64,000 nucleotides of DNA, taken from assembly GCF_007858535.1 (NCBI RefSeq), contig NZ_CP040174.1, forward strand, positions 3,038,001-3,102,000, given 5' to 3'. Both the position numbers and the translations under genes were made by a program. This document shows, piece after piece, positions 1 through 8,922 of the stretch. The notes beneath the pieces are model-generated. The model ran no database searches. It worked only from the letters and a program-made list of their open reading frames with translations, and was not told the origin of the DNA. The first letter of the stretch is position 1. Every line of letters starts with the position of its first letter. This stretch comes from Arthrobacter sp. UKPF54-2. Its GTDB lineage: Bacteria; Actinomycetota; Actinomycetes; Actinomycetales; Micrococcaceae.

Positions 1-1
1 T

Positions 2-2233
2 TTCGGCGCCGAGAACGTCGGCATGATCACCGGTGATTCCGGCGTCAACCAGGACGCGCCGATCATCTGCTGCACGGCCGAGATCCTGGCGAACGTCGCC
101 CTGCGCGAGGGAGCGGCCGCGGACCTCGGCACGGTCATCATGGACGAGTTCCACTTCTACTCCGACCCGCAGCGCGGCTGGGCGTGGCAGGTGCCGCTCT
201 TGGAGCTGCCGCAGGCCCAGTTCCTGCTGATGTCCGCCACCCTCGGCGACGTCAGCCGGTTCGAGGAGGGCATCAGCGAGCTCACCGGGCGCCCGACGAC
301 GACCGTCAGTTCGGCCGAGCGGCCCATCCCGCTGCACTTCTACTACCAGCAGACCCCCGTGCACGAGACGCTCGAGGAGCTGCTGTCCACCAAGCAGGTG
401 CCCGTCTACGTGGTCCACTTCAGCCAGCTTGAGGCGATCGACCGGGCGCAGAACCTGATGAGCATCAACGTCTGCACCCGGGAGGAAAAGGACAAAATCG
501 CGGAGCTGATCGCCGGGTTCCGCTTCGCCGCCGGTTTTGGCAAGACCCTCAACCGGCTGGTGCGGCACGGCATCGGCGTGCACCACGCCGGGATGCTGCC
601 CAAGTACCGCCGGCTCGTCGAGCAGCTGGCCCAGGCCGGCCTGCTCAAGGTCATCTGCGGCACCGACACGCTCGGCGTCGGCATCAACGTCCCCATCCGC
701 ACGGTGCTGCTGACGGCGCTCAGCAAGTACGACGGCGTCCGCACCCGGCCGCTGAACTCCCGCGAGTTCCACCAGATCGCGGGCCGGGCAGGCCGGGCCG
801 GCTACGACACCGCCGGGACCGTGGTGGTCCAGGCCCCCGAGCACGTGATCGAGAACGTCAAGGCGATGGCCAAGGCGACGGCGAAGTTCGGCGACGACCA
901 GAAGAAGCTGCGCCAGGTGGTCAAGAAGAAGCCGCCGGAGGGCTTTGTCTCCTGGGGCGAACCCACCTACAAGCGGCTGGTGGAATCGGTGCCGGACCCG
1001 CTGGTCTCCAGCTTCACCGTGACGCACGCGATGCTGATGAACCTGATGGAGCGCCCCGGCGACCCGTTCAAGGCCGCGCGCCGGCTGCTGACAGAGAACC
1101 ATGAGCCCCGCGCCGCGCAGCTGCGGCTGATGAAAAAGGCCCTGGGCATCTACCGGGAGCTGCTCGCAGCCGGCGTCGTCGAGCGGATCCCGCCGGCGGA
1201 GCAGGGCCCGGACGGCCGCAGTGTCCGCCTCACCGTGCACCTGCAGGCCAACTTCGCCCTGAACCAGCCGCTGTCCCCCTTCGCCCTCGCGGCCCTCGAG
1301 CTGCTGGATCCGGATTCGCCGTCGTACGCCCTCGACGTCGTTTCGGTGATCGAGTCGACGCTGGAGAAACCGCGGCAGATCCTCTCCGCGCAGCAGAAGA
1401 AGGCCCGCGGCGAGGCGATCGCCGCCATGAAGGCCGACGGGATCGACTACGACCAGCGGATGGCCATGCTGGAGGACGTCACGTACCCGCAGCCGCTCGC
1501 GGAGATCCTCGGCGAGGCGTTCGAGGTGTACCGCAAGGCCGCCCCGTGGATCGGCGATTTCGAACTCGCCCCCAAGTCCGTGATCAGGGACATGTACGAA
1601 CGGGCCATGAACTTCGGCGAGTTCGTGCAGTTCTACGGCCTGGCCCGGTCCGAGGGCATTGTGCTGCGCTACCTGGCCGACGGCTTCAAGGCGCTCCGGC
1701 AGACCGTGCCGCAGGACGCGCTGCGTGAGGACCTCGAGGACCTCATCGCGTGGCTCGGCGAGCTGGTCCGGCAGGTGGACTCGAGCCTGCTGGACGAGTG
1801 GGAGGAACTTACCTCCGGCGCCGCCCCGACCCCGCATGACGCGCCGCCGCCCCCGCCGCCGTCGCTGACCTCCAACATCCGGGCCTTCCGGGTGATGGTC
1901 CGCAACGAGATGTTCCGCAGGGTGGAGCTGTTCGCCGACGAGGCCGCCACCGCCCTGGGCGAGCTCGACGGCGGCTCCGGCTGGGACGCGGAGCGCTGGG
2001 AGGACGCGCTCGACGACTACTTCGAGGAGCACCAGGACATCGGCACCGGCCCGGATGCCCGCGGGCCCGGGCTCCTGATCATCACCGAGGAACCCGGCAC
2101 CTGGAAGGTCCGGCAGATCTTCGACGACCCGGCCGGGAACCACGACTGGGGCATCTCTGCCGAGGTGGACCTGGCCGCCTCGGACGAGACCGGCACCGCC
2201 GTCGTCCGCGTGACCGACGTGAACCGGCTGTAG
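2..2233 (+). CDS. DEAD/DEAH-box RNA helicase with DUF3516 C-terminus (5' partial)
   Basis: The gene is already open at the left edge, so the N-terminus with the Walker A motif is outside the window. Visible helicase motifs are a DEFH Walker B box (near base 145), MSATLGD (motif III, near 230), CGTDTLGVGINVP (motif V region, near 660) and QIAGRAGRAGYD (motif VI, near 780). These define a superfamily 2 ATPase. The long C-terminal part, rich in charged helices and with a proline run near base 1850, matches the DUF3516 extension found in actinobacterial helicases of this type. The role is probably RNA unwinding or remodelling in the cytoplasm; the substrate cannot be read from the sequence. The gene ends 20 bp before the next start. 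Confidence 0.85.
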   Translation, partial: FGAENVGMITGDSGVNQDAPIICCTAEILANVALREGAAADLGTVIMDEFHFYSDPQRGWAWQVPLLELPQAQFLLMSATLGDVSRFEEGISELTGRPTTTVSSAERPIPLHFYYQQTPVHETLEELLSTKQVPVYVVHFSQLEAIDRAQNLMSINVCTREEKDKIAELIAGFRFAAGFGKTLNRLVRHGIGVHHAGMLPKYRRLVEQLAQAGLLKVICGTDTLGVGINVPIRTVLLTALSKYDGVRTRPLNSREFHQIAGRAGRAGYDTAGTVVVQAPEHVIENVKAMAKATAKFGDDQKKLRQVVKKKPPEGFVSWGEPTYKRLVESVPDPLVSSFTVTHAMLMNLMERPGDPFKAARRLLTENHEPRAAQLRLMKKALGIYRELLAAGVVERIPPAEQGPDGRSVRLTVHLQANFALNQPLSPFALAALELLDPDSPSYALDVVSVIESTLEKPRQILSAQQKKARGEAIAAMKADGIDYDQRMAMLEDVTYPQPLAEILGEAFEVYRKAAPWIGDFELAPKSVIRDMYERAMNFGEFVQFYGLARSEGIVLRYLADGFKALRQTVPQDALREDLEDLIAWLGELVRQVDSSLLDEWEELTSGAAPTPHDAPPPPPPSLTSNIRAFRVMVRNEMFRRVELFADEAATALGELDGGSGWDAERWEDALDDYFEEHQDIGTGPDARGPGLLIITEEPGTWKVRQIFDDPAGNHDWGISAEVDLAASDETGTAVVRVTDVNRL

Positions 2234-2240
2234 CCGCTAG

Positions 2241-2246
2241 TAAACT
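2241..2246 (+). promoter_or_regulatory. -10 box of a leaderless transcript (GNAT gene)
   Basis: TAAACT lies 7 bases upstream of the ATG at 2254. This places the transcription start at or very near the start codon, and no Shine-Dalgarno sequence is present. No clear -35 was found. Confidence 0.45.
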
Positions 2247-2253
2247 TGCGGTC

Positions 2254-2754
2254 ATGAGTGTAATCCGCCCGGCCACCGCCCACGACGTCCCCGCCATCCT
2301 GCAGATGATCCATGACCTGGCCGTCTACGAGAAGGAGCCGGACGCCGTCCGGAATACCCCCGAAATGCTCACGGAGGTGCTGTTCGGCGACAACCCGCGG
2401 GTCTACGCGACCATGGCCGAGAACGAGGCCGGGGCCGTGCAGGGCTTCGCGCTGTGGTTCCTGAACTACTCCACCTGGGAGGGCGTGCACGGGATCTACC
2501 TCGAGGACCTCTATGTGATGCCGGAGGCCCGCGGCGCCGGGCACGGCAAGGCGCTGCTGCAGCACCTGGCCGCGACCGCCGTGGACCGCGGCTACGCCCG
2601 GGTGGAGTGGAGCGTGCTGGACTGGAACGAACCCTCGATCGCCTTCTACCGGAACCTTGGCGCCGCCCCGATGGACGAATGGTCCACGTTCCGGCTCACC
2701 GGCGAGGCCCTGGCGGCGTTCGGCGGCGACCGGACGGCGGCAGCCCGTGGCTGA
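2254..2754 (+). CDS. GNAT family N-acetyltransferase (SSAT/thialysine type)
   Basis: 166 residues forming one GNAT domain. The acetyl-CoA pyrophosphate-binding segment YVMPEARGAGHGKALL is near residues 88-103, and the late motif WNEPSIAFYRNLGA is near 126-139. The order and spacing fit the diamine/thialysine acetyltransferase subgroup, so a small amine is the probable acceptor, but the substrate is unproven. The start is the ATG behind a TANNNT box. Its last 8 bases overlap the next gene, so the two are probably co-transcribed. Confidence 0.8.
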   Translation: MSVIRPATAHDVPAILQMIHDLAVYEKEPDAVRNTPEMLTEVLFGDNPRVYATMAENEAGAVQGFALWFLNYSTWEGVHGIYLEDLYVMPEARGAGHGKALLQHLAATAVDRGYARVEWSVLDWNEPSIAFYRNLGAAPMDEWSTFRLTGEALAAFGGDRTAAARG

Positions 2755-4111
2755 CACCGCGGCAACCGCGGCAACCGCGGCAACCGCGGCGGCCACGACG
2801 GCCGGGGTGCCGCACATCGTCAAAGCCAGGCACGACTACCGCGGCATGCGGACCGCCGAGCACTACTTCGAGGTCCCGCTGGACCACTTCGGCGGCGCCG
2901 GCGAGACGATCACGGTCTTCGCCCGGGAGTACGTCTCCGCGGACCACAGCGTGGAGGCCGCCGCGGACCTGCCGTGGCTGCTGTACCTGCAGGGCGGCCC
3001 GGGCGGGCGGGGCAACCGCTTCCCGGCCCTGGGCGGCTGGAGCAAGGCCGCGGCAAAGGACTTCCGCATCCTGATGCTGGACCAGCGCGGCACCGGGCTC
3101 TCCTCCCCCATCGACCGCCGCACCCTGCCCCTGCGCGGCAGCGAACTGGACCAGGCGCAGTACCTGGAGCATTTCCGGGCCGACTCGATCGTGGCCGACG
3201 CCGAAGCGATCCGGCGGGCCCTCGGCGCCGCCCCCTGGACCATCTACGGGCAGAGCTACGGCGGCTTCTGCGCCCTGAGCTACCTGTCCTTCGCCCCCGA
3301 GGGCCTGCACGAGGCGCTGATCACCGGCGGCCTGCCGCCCCTGACCGGCCCCGCGGACCGGGTCTACCAGGCGACGTTCGCGCGGGTGGCGGCCCGCAAC
3401 GCCGAATACTTCGGCTGGTACCCGCAGGACCGGGAGCAGGTCAACCGGATCGCCCGACACCTGCGCGAGGCGGAGGAACTCCTGCCCGACGGCAGCCGGC
3501 TCACCGTGGAACGGTTCCAGATGGTGGGCTCCTACCTTGGCGGCAACACCCGCGTCGACGGGCTGCACCACCTGCTCGAGGACGCGTTCGTCAGCACGCC
3601 CGACGGCGACCGGCTCTCCGACGGGTTCCTGGAACAGGTCCGCGGCCTCGTGTCCCGGGCCTCCAACCCGCTGTACGCGCTGATGCACGAATCGATCTAC
3701 GGCCAGGGCGAGGCCACCGACTGGGCGGCGCTGCGGGTGCTCCAGGACTTCCCGGAGTTCCGCCCGGACACCGCCGCTCCCCTGCTGACCGGCGAGATGG
3801 TCTACCCGTGGTACTTCGACCAGGACCCGGCGCTGCGCCCCCTCCGCACGGTGGCACAGCTGCTCGCCGAGAAGGACGACTGGAAACGGCTCTACGACCC
3901 ACAGCGGCTGGCCCTGAACAGCGTGCCGGTGGCGGCCGCCGTGTACAGCGACGACATCTACGTGGACCGGGAGCTCTCACTGGAGACCGCCGCCGCCGTG
4001 TGCGGCCTGCAGGTGTGGGAGACGGATGAGTTCCACCACGACGGCATTGCAGACGACGGCGAGGCCATCTTCGGCCGCCTGCTCGGCATGGCCCGCGCCG
4101 CCCGGGCCTGA
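2747..4111 (+). CDS. Alpha/beta hydrolase, proline iminopeptidase family (S33)
   Basis: About 454 residues if started at the GTG at 2747, which overlaps the preceding stop by 8 bp. An ATG 90 bases further upstream is less likely because it would add a low-complexity arginine/proline stretch. The oxyanion region LQGGPGG is near residue 80, DQRGTG near 108 and the nucleophile elbow GQSYGG near 167, which is the S33 prolyl aminopeptidase pattern. A late Asp and the His of HHDG near the C-terminus can complete the triad. It is cytoplasmic and probably removes N-terminal proline from peptides. The first 20 residues are a TAA-rich low-complexity tail from a 9-bp DNA repeat. Confidence 0.8.
   Translation: MADTAATAATAATAAATTAGVPHIVKARHDYRGMRTAEHYFEVPLDHFGGAGETITVFAREYVSADHSVEAAADLPWLLYLQGGPGGRGNRFPALGGWSKAAAKDFRILMLDQRGTGLSSPIDRRTLPLRGSELDQAQYLEHFRADSIVADAEAIRRALGAAPWTIYGQSYGGFCALSYLSFAPEGLHEALITGGLPPLTGPADRVYQATFARVAARNAEYFGWYPQDREQVNRIARHLREAEELLPDGSRLTVERFQMVGSYLGGNTRVDGLHHLLEDAFVSTPDGDRLSDGFLEQVRGLVSRASNPLYALMHESIYGQGEATDWAALRVLQDFPEFRPDTAAPLLTGEMVYPWYFDQDPALRPLRTVAQLLAEKDDWKRLYDPQRLALNSVPVAAAVYSDDIYVDRELSLETAAAVCGLQVWETDEFHHDGIADDGEAIFGRLLGMARAARA
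2761..2787 (+). repeat. 9-bp tandem repeat, three units
   Basis: GGCAACCGC is repeated three times with a degenerate unit before it. It lies in frame at the extreme 5' end of the peptidase gene and codes for a Thr-Ala-Ala tail. Slippage here would add or remove three residues without a frameshift. Confidence 0.8.
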
Positions 4112-4137
4112 CCGGCCCGGGGTTCGCGGCGTCGGGC

Positions 4138-4176
4138 CCTTAGCCGGCGGCCCGGGTGCGTCCTTAGCCGGCGGCC
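4138..4176. repeat. 15-bp direct repeat covering the MFS stop codon
   Basis: CCTTAGCCGGCGGCC occurs at 4138-4152 and again at 4162-4176. The second copy contains the stop and last codons of the minus-strand MFS gene. It looks like a small local duplication between two convergent gene ends. Confidence 0.7.
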
Positions 4177-5522
4177 GGTTCCGTGCTGCGGCGGGACCGG
4201 ATGGCCGCGGGCAGCGCGACCCCGAACACCGCGGCGGCTACGGCGGCCGCGAGCAGGTTCAGCCCCTGGTAGCCGATTCCGCTCATCACCAGGCCGGCGA
4301 AGCCCGACCCCACGGCCCCGGCCACGCCCATCAGGGTGTCGGACACGCCCTGGACCAGGACCCGGTCCCCGGGAGCGACGCTCTCCGCGAGCAGCGTGGA
4401 CCCGGCGATGGTGGCCGCGGACCAGCCAAGTCCCAGCAGCACCAGCCCGGTCGTAACCAGCACCGGCTGACCCTGGCCAAAGCCGGCGACGCAGACGGCC
4501 AGCAGGATCAGCCCGTGGCCCAGCAGGATCACCGGGAGCCGGCCCACCCGGTCGGTGAGCCACCCCATCACGGGTGAGAGGGCGTACATCCCGGCGATAT
4601 GCAGCGAAATGGTGAAGCCGATCAGCACAAAGACGTCCGTGCTGGCGGCGTGCGCGTGCCCGGCGGGGTGCCCGGCCAGCGGGCCTTCGGTGAGCAGCTG
4701 CAGGTGCAGCGGCGTCATCGACATCACGGCGGCCATGCAGCCGTGCGCGGCGACGACGGCGAGCAGTGCCAGCCGGGCGCGGGGTGCTGCCCGGACCGCG
4801 CGCAGGCCGTTCCGCAGCGCGTGCCTTCCCCGGCGTCCCGTGGTCCCTTTCGCCGGTTCCTCGGCGGCGCCGCGGAGCCGTGCGGCCAGCAGCAGCGGAT
4901 CGGGGCGGAGCCCGATCAGCAGCAGCAGCGCGGCGAGGGCCAGTCCCGCCGTCGAAAACACGAAGGGCCCGGAGATCGGCGGCAGACCCAGCGCCTGCCC
5001 CACGAGCGCGCCGGGCTGGATCAGGTTGGGCCCGGCCACGGCCCCGGCCGTCACGGCCCAGACCACGATCGCCAGCGAGCGTCCCCGGTGCTCGGGGTCG
5101 GCGAGGTCGACGGCGGCGAAGCGGGCCTGCAGGTTCGCCGCCGTGCCGAGGCCCAGCAGGGCGGCGCCGAGCAGCAGGACCGGGAAGGCGCCGGTGACGG
5201 TGGCCAGGATGACCAGCAGGGCGCCGGTCATCGCGGCGAGCAGCCCGGTCACCAGGGCAGCACGGCGCCCGCGCCGGCCGGCCAGCCCGGCCAGCGGCAG
5301 GGCGGTCAGCGCCGCCGCCAGCGTCATGGTGGTGGTGACTGAACCCGCCCAGGCGTTGGAGCCGGCGAGCTGGACGGCCAGCAGCGAGCCGACGGACAGG
5401 CTGGCCCCGCTGCCCACCCCGCTGAGGAGCTGGGCGGCGCTGAGCACAACAACGGTACGGCGCTGCACCCGTTGCGGGTGCAGCGCCGTACCGGCCGCCG
5501 TGGCGGCATCAAAGATTTTCAC
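4164..5522 (-). CDS. MFS transporter
   Basis: 452 residues with about twelve hydrophobic helices in two halves separated by a basic central loop (near residues 215-240), the layout of the major facilitator superfamily. The inter-helix GRRGRRAAL after helix 2 and DRVGRLPVI in the second half match MFS loop motifs. It is probably a proton-driven exporter of a small hydrophobic compound in the cytoplasmic membrane; the substrate is unknown. The GTG start at 5522 has GGAG only one base away, so the true start may lie elsewhere, and the N-terminal 23 codons contain a long perfect DNA hairpin (5453-5493). Convergent with the peptidase gene. Confidence 0.8.
   Translation of the reverse strand: MKIFDAATAAGTALHPQRVQRRTVVVLSAAQLLSGVGSGASLSVGSLLAVQLAGSNAWAGSVTTTMTLAAALTALPLAGLAGRRGRRAALVTGLLAAMTGALLVILATVTGAFPVLLLGAALLGLGTAANLQARFAAVDLADPEHRGRSLAIVVWAVTAGAVAGPNLIQPGALVGQALGLPPISGPFVFSTAGLALAALLLLIGLRPDPLLLAARLRGAAEEPAKGTTGRRGRHALRNGLRAVRAAPRARLALLAVVAAHGCMAAVMSMTPLHLQLLTEGPLAGHPAGHAHAASTDVFVLIGFTISLHIAGMYALSPVMGWLTDRVGRLPVILLGHGLILLAVCVAGFGQGQPVLVTTGLVLLGLGWSAATIAGSTLLAESVAPGDRVLVQGVSDTLMGVAGAVGSGFAGLVMSGIGYQGLNLLAAAVAAAVFGVALPAAIRSRRSTEPAAG
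5453..5493. repeat. 19-bp perfect inverted repeat with 3-base loop
   Basis: Arms 5453-5471 and 5475-5493 are exactly complementary around the loop TTG; the core arm reads GGTACGGCGCTGCACCCG. It lies inside the first codons of the MFS gene, before the first membrane helix, about 30-70 bases after the assigned start. Such a long perfect palindrome is unexpected in coding DNA. Confidence 0.85.
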
Positions 5523-5592
5523 GCTCCGAGCTTAGCCGGTGCCCGGACCGCCGGCGGCCGCGCCGCGGGCCTGACGGAGCCGGTCCTGCCGG

Positions 5593-6621
5593 CTACTCGG
5601 CGTCGGTGAGGCTCTTGCGGGAGTCCTCTTCGAGCCGGGCGTCGAGCTTCGCCTTGGAGGCCTTGGAGCTGACCAGGCTGGCGACGACCGCGATGATGAT
5701 GGTGCCGATGATCACGCCCAGCGAGACGTAGGTGGGGATCTCGGGGGCCCATTCGATGTGCTTGCCGCCGTTGATGAAGGGCAGTTCGTTGACGTGCATG
5801 GCGTGCAGCACCAGCTTGACGCCGATGAAGGCGAGGATGACGGAGAGCGCGTGCTTGAGGTAGATGAGCCGGTTCATCAGGCCGCCGAGCAGGAAGTACA
5901 GCTGCCGCAGGCCCATCAGGGCGAAGATGTTGGCCGTGAAGACGATGAACGCGCTCTGGGTCAGGCCGAAGATGGCGGGGATGGAGTCCACTGCGAAGAG
6001 CAGGTCGGTCATGCCGATGGTCACGAAGACGATCAGCATGGGGGTGAAGACCTTCTTGCCGTCGACCTCGGTGCGGAGCTTGCCGCCGTCGAACTTCTCC
6101 GACATCGGCAGGACCTTCCGGATCCGGGCGATCAGCGGGTTTTCCTTGTCCTCCTCGTCCTCGCCTTCGTCCTGCGCCTGCTTCCAGGCGGTCCAGAGCA
6201 GGAACGCGCCGAAGATGTAGAAGACCCAGCTGAATTGTTCGATCACAATCGCGCCGAGCAGGATGAAGATGCCGCGCAGCACCAGGGCGATGATGATGCC
6301 CACCATCAGCACTTCCTGCTGGTACTTACGGGGTACCGAGAAGCGGGCCATGATGATGATAAAGACAAACAGGTTGTCGATGCTCAGGCTGTACTCCGTC
6401 ACCCAGCCGGCGAGGAACTGGCCCCCATATTCCGGGCCGGTGAACAGAAACATGGCTCCGGCGAAGACGAGCGCCAGTGCGATGTAGAAGGAGACCCAGA
6501 GGCCGGCTTCCTTCATCGAGGGCTCATGCGGCCGCTTCAGCACCAGAAGCAGGTCGATGGCGAGGATGATGCCGAGAACGACGAAGGAGCCGATCTCGAA
6601 CCAGAGGGGAAGTTCGGGCAC
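5593..6621 (-). CDS. TerC family integral membrane protein (probable Mn2+ exporter)
   Basis: About 342 residues with eight or nine membrane helices. The conserved acidic TerC sites are visible: YSLSIDNLFVF in the first half and TDLLFAVDSIPA in the second. These Asp residues in membrane helices are the metal-binding signature of the TerC/Alx family. The GTG at 6621 is chosen because GAAAGG lies 7 bases upstream; a TTG at 6645 would add eight residues without a ribosome-binding site. The upstream region carries a candidate manganese riboswitch, which supports a role in Mn2+ homeostasis rather than tellurite resistance. Confidence 0.85.
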   Translation of the reverse strand: MPELPLWFEIGSFVVLGIILAIDLLLVLKRPHEPSMKEAGLWVSFYIALALVFAGAMFLFTGPEYGGQFLAGWVTEYSLSIDNLFVFIIIMARFSVPRKYQQEVLMVGIIIALVLRGIFILLGAIVIEQFSWVFYIFGAFLLWTAWKQAQDEGEDEEDKENPLIARIRKVLPMSEKFDGGKLRTEVDGKKVFTPMLIVFVTIGMTDLLFAVDSIPAIFGLTQSAFIVFTANIFALMGLRQLYFLLGGLMNRLIYLKHALSVILAFIGVKLVLHAMHVNELPFINGGKHIEWAPEIPTYVSLGVIIGTIIIAVVASLVSSKASKAKLDARLEEDSRKSLTDAE

Positions 6622-6651
6622 GTAGATACCTTTCGCAGGGTACAACTAAGC

Positions 6652-6783
6652 GGTGTAAGTCTCTCCGGCTTAGCCGCCGCACCCGGGCCATTGCCCTCGG
6701 GTGCCGCCTTGCTGCCCGCTACGCCCGGCATGGCATCTGTGCCCTGCGTGTTGACGATCGTAGCGCTTGGGATACTCCCCTAC
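6652..6783 (-). promoter_or_regulatory. Candidate yybP-ykoY (manganese) riboswitch upstream of terC
   Basis: On the minus strand the leader begins GTAGGGGAGTATCCC, continues with GATCGTCAACACG and closes with GGAGAGACTTACACC. These match the conserved yybP-ykoY blocks GGGGAGUA, GUCGUCAA and the 3' AGACyU segment. GTAGG and CTTAC can pair to close the outer helix (one G-U), and GC-rich arms lie between. It ends about 30 bases before the terC start, and no T-tract terminator is seen, so control of translation is more likely. A TAAAGT -10 candidate lies at 6793-6798. Confidence 0.72.
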
Positions 6784-6800
6784 GTTCGATCTACTTTACC

Positions 6801-8882
6801 TTAGGCGTGCCCGGCCGACTGCATCTGCCGCAGTTCCTTCTTGAGCTCGCCCACCTCGTCGCGGAGCCGGGCGGCGAGCTCGAACTGCAGTTCGCCGGCG
6901 GCGGCGTGCATCTGCTCGGTCAGTTGCTCGATCAGGCCCACGAGGTCCTCGGCCGGGGCGGCGGCGAGGCCGTCGGCCCGGACCTTGGAGCTGCCCTTGC
7001 CCTTGCCGCGGGCCTTGCCGGCGCTGGCCAGCAGTTCGCGGGTGTCGGCGTCGTCCTTGGCGAGCTGGTCGGTGATGTCCGCGATCTTCTTCCGCAGCGG
7101 CTGGGGGTCGATCCCCTTCTCCGTGTTGTAGGCCACTTGGATGGCGCGGCGCCGGTTCGTTTCGTCGATGGCGTGGGCCATCGAGTCGGTGATCTTGTCC
7201 GCGTACATGTGCACCTGGCCGGACACGTTTCGGGCGGCACGGCCGATCGTCTGGATCAGCGAGGTCGAGGAGCGCAGGAAGCCTTCCTTGTCCGCGTCCA
7301 GGATGCTCACGAGGGACACCTCGGGCAGGTCGAGGCCTTCGCGGAGCAGGTTGATGCCGACCAGGACGTCGAAGACGCCCATCCGCAGTTCGCGGAGCAG
7401 CTCCACGCGGCGCAGCGTGTCGACGTCGGAGTGCAGGTATTCGACTTTGACGCCGTGGCCGAGCAGGTAGTCGGTGAGGTCCTCGGCCATCCGCTTGGTG
7501 AGCGTGGTGACGAGGACACGCTCGTTTTTCGCGGTGCGGGTGCGGATTTCGCCCAGCAGGTCATCGATCTGGCCCTTGGTGGGCTTGACGATCACCTCCG
7601 GATCGATCAGGCCGGTGGGCCGGATGATCTGCTGCACAAAACCGTCCGCCTTGCCGAGCTCGAACTTGCCCGGGGTCGCGGACAGGTACACGGTCTGGCC
7701 CACGCGTTCCTGGAACTCGTCCCACTTGAGCGGGCGGTTGTCCATCGCCGAGGGCAGCCGGAAGCCGTGGTCCACGAGGTTCCGTTTGCGGGACATGTCG
7801 CCCTCGTACATGGCGCCGATCTGCGGCACGGTGACGTGGGATTCGTCGATCACCAGCAGGAAGTCGTCCGGGAAGTAGTCGAGCAGGCAGTGCGGCGCGG
7901 TCCCGCGGGCGCGGCCGTCGATGTGCGAGGAGTAGTTCTCGATGCCGTTGCAGAATCCCATCTGCTGCATCATTTCCAAGTCGTAAGTGGTGCGCATCCG
8001 CAACCGCTGGGCCTCCACGAGCTTGTTCTGGCTTTCCAGGACCTTGAGGCGGTCGGCCAGCTCGTCCTCGATCCGCTTAATCGCGCGGGCCATCCGCTCC
8101 GGGCCCGCCACGTAGTGCGAGGCGGGGAAGACGTACATTTCGTTCTCTTCCCGGAGGACCTCCCCGGTCAACGGGTGCAGGGTGTAGATGTTCTCGATCT
8201 CGTCGCCGAAGAACTCGATCCGGATGGCGAGTTCCTCGTACATCGGGATGATTTCCACGGTGTCGCCGCGGACCCGGAAGGTGCCGCGGTGGAAGTCCAT
8301 GTCGTTGCGGGCGTACTGCATGGAGACGAACTTCCGGAGCAGGTCGTCGCGGTTCATTTCGGCGCCTTTGCGCAGCGTCACCATCCCGGCGATGTATTCC
8401 TCCGGGGTGCCGAGACCGTAGATGCAGGAGACGGTGGCCACGACGATCACGTCGCGCCGAGTCAGCAGCGCGTTGGTGGCGGAGTGCCGGAGCCGTTCGA
8501 CTTCCTCGTTGACCGAGGAGTCCTTCTCGATGAAGGTGTCCGTCTGGGCCACGTAGGCCTCGGGCTGGTAGTAGTCGTAGTACGAGACGAAGTATTCCAC
8601 CGCGTTGTTGGGCAGCAACTCGCGGAATTCGTTGGCGAGCTGGGCGGCCAGCGTCTTGTTCTGCACCATCACCAGGGTGGGGCGCTGGACCTGCTCGATC
8701 AGCCACGCCGTCGTCGCGCTCTTACCGGTGCCGGTGGCGCCGAGCAGCACCACGTCCTTCTCGCCGTTCTTGATCCGCTCGGTCAGTTCCGCGATCGCGG
8801 CAGGCTGGTCCCCCGCGGGCTGGAACTCGCTGATGACCTCAAAGGGCGCCACAACACGGTTGATTTCCTGGGCAAGGCTCAT
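6801..8882 (-). CDS. uvrB: UvrABC excinuclease subunit B
   Basis: 693 residues, the usual full length. UvrB receives damaged DNA from UvrA, verifies the lesion and loads UvrC in nucleotide excision repair. The Walker [12 protein letters not shown] is near residue 48, the beta-hairpin region [11 protein letters not shown] near 100, the DESHV box near 343 and helicase motif [11 protein letters not shown] near 545. The C-terminal UVR motif that contacts UvrC is at about residues 640-685. The start at ATG 8882 is preceded by a -10 box six bases away and no SOS-like box is visible, so expression looks constitutive and leaderless. Confidence 0.97.
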   Translation of the reverse strand: MSLAQEINRVVAPFEVISEFQPAGDQPAAIAELTERIKNGEKDVVLLGATGTGKSATTAWLIEQVQRPTLVMVQNKTLAAQLANEFRELLPNNAVEYFVSYYDYYQPEAYVAQTDTFIEKDSSVNEEVERLRHSATNALLTRRDVIVVATVSCIYGLGTPEEYIAGMVTLRKGAEMNRDDLLRKFVSMQYARNDMDFHRGTFRVRGDTVEIIPMYEELAIRIEFFGDEIENIYTLHPLTGEVLREENEMYVFPASHYVAGPERMARAIKRIEDELADRLKVLESQNKLVEAQRLRMRTTYDLEMMQQMGFCNGIENYSSHIDGRARGTAPHCLLDYFPDDFLLVIDESHVTVPQIGAMYEGDMSRKRNLVDHGFRLPSAMDNRPLKWDEFQERVGQTVYLSATPGKFELGKADGFVQQIIRPTGLIDPEVIVKPTKGQIDDLLGEIRTRTAKNERVLVTTLTKRMAEDLTDYLLGHGVKVEYLHSDVDTLRRVELLRELRMGVFDVLVGINLLREGLDLPEVSLVSILDADKEGFLRSSTSLIQTIGRAARNVSGQVHMYADKITDSMAHAIDETNRRRAIQVAYNTEKGIDPQPLRKKIADITDQLAKDDADTRELLASAGKARGKGKGSSKVRADGLAAAPAEDLVGLIEQLTEQMHAAAGELQFELAARLRDEVGELKKELRQMQSAGHA

Positions 8883-8888
8883 GTACCT

Positions 8889-8894
8889 AATCTA
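8889..8894 (-). promoter_or_regulatory. -10 box of leaderless uvrB transcript
   Basis: On the minus strand TAGATT is followed by six bases and then the uvrB ATG, with no Shine-Dalgarno in between. Confidence 0.5.
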
Positions 8895-8922
8895 CCGCCG
8901 CCCCCGGACAGCGTGCCCGGAT

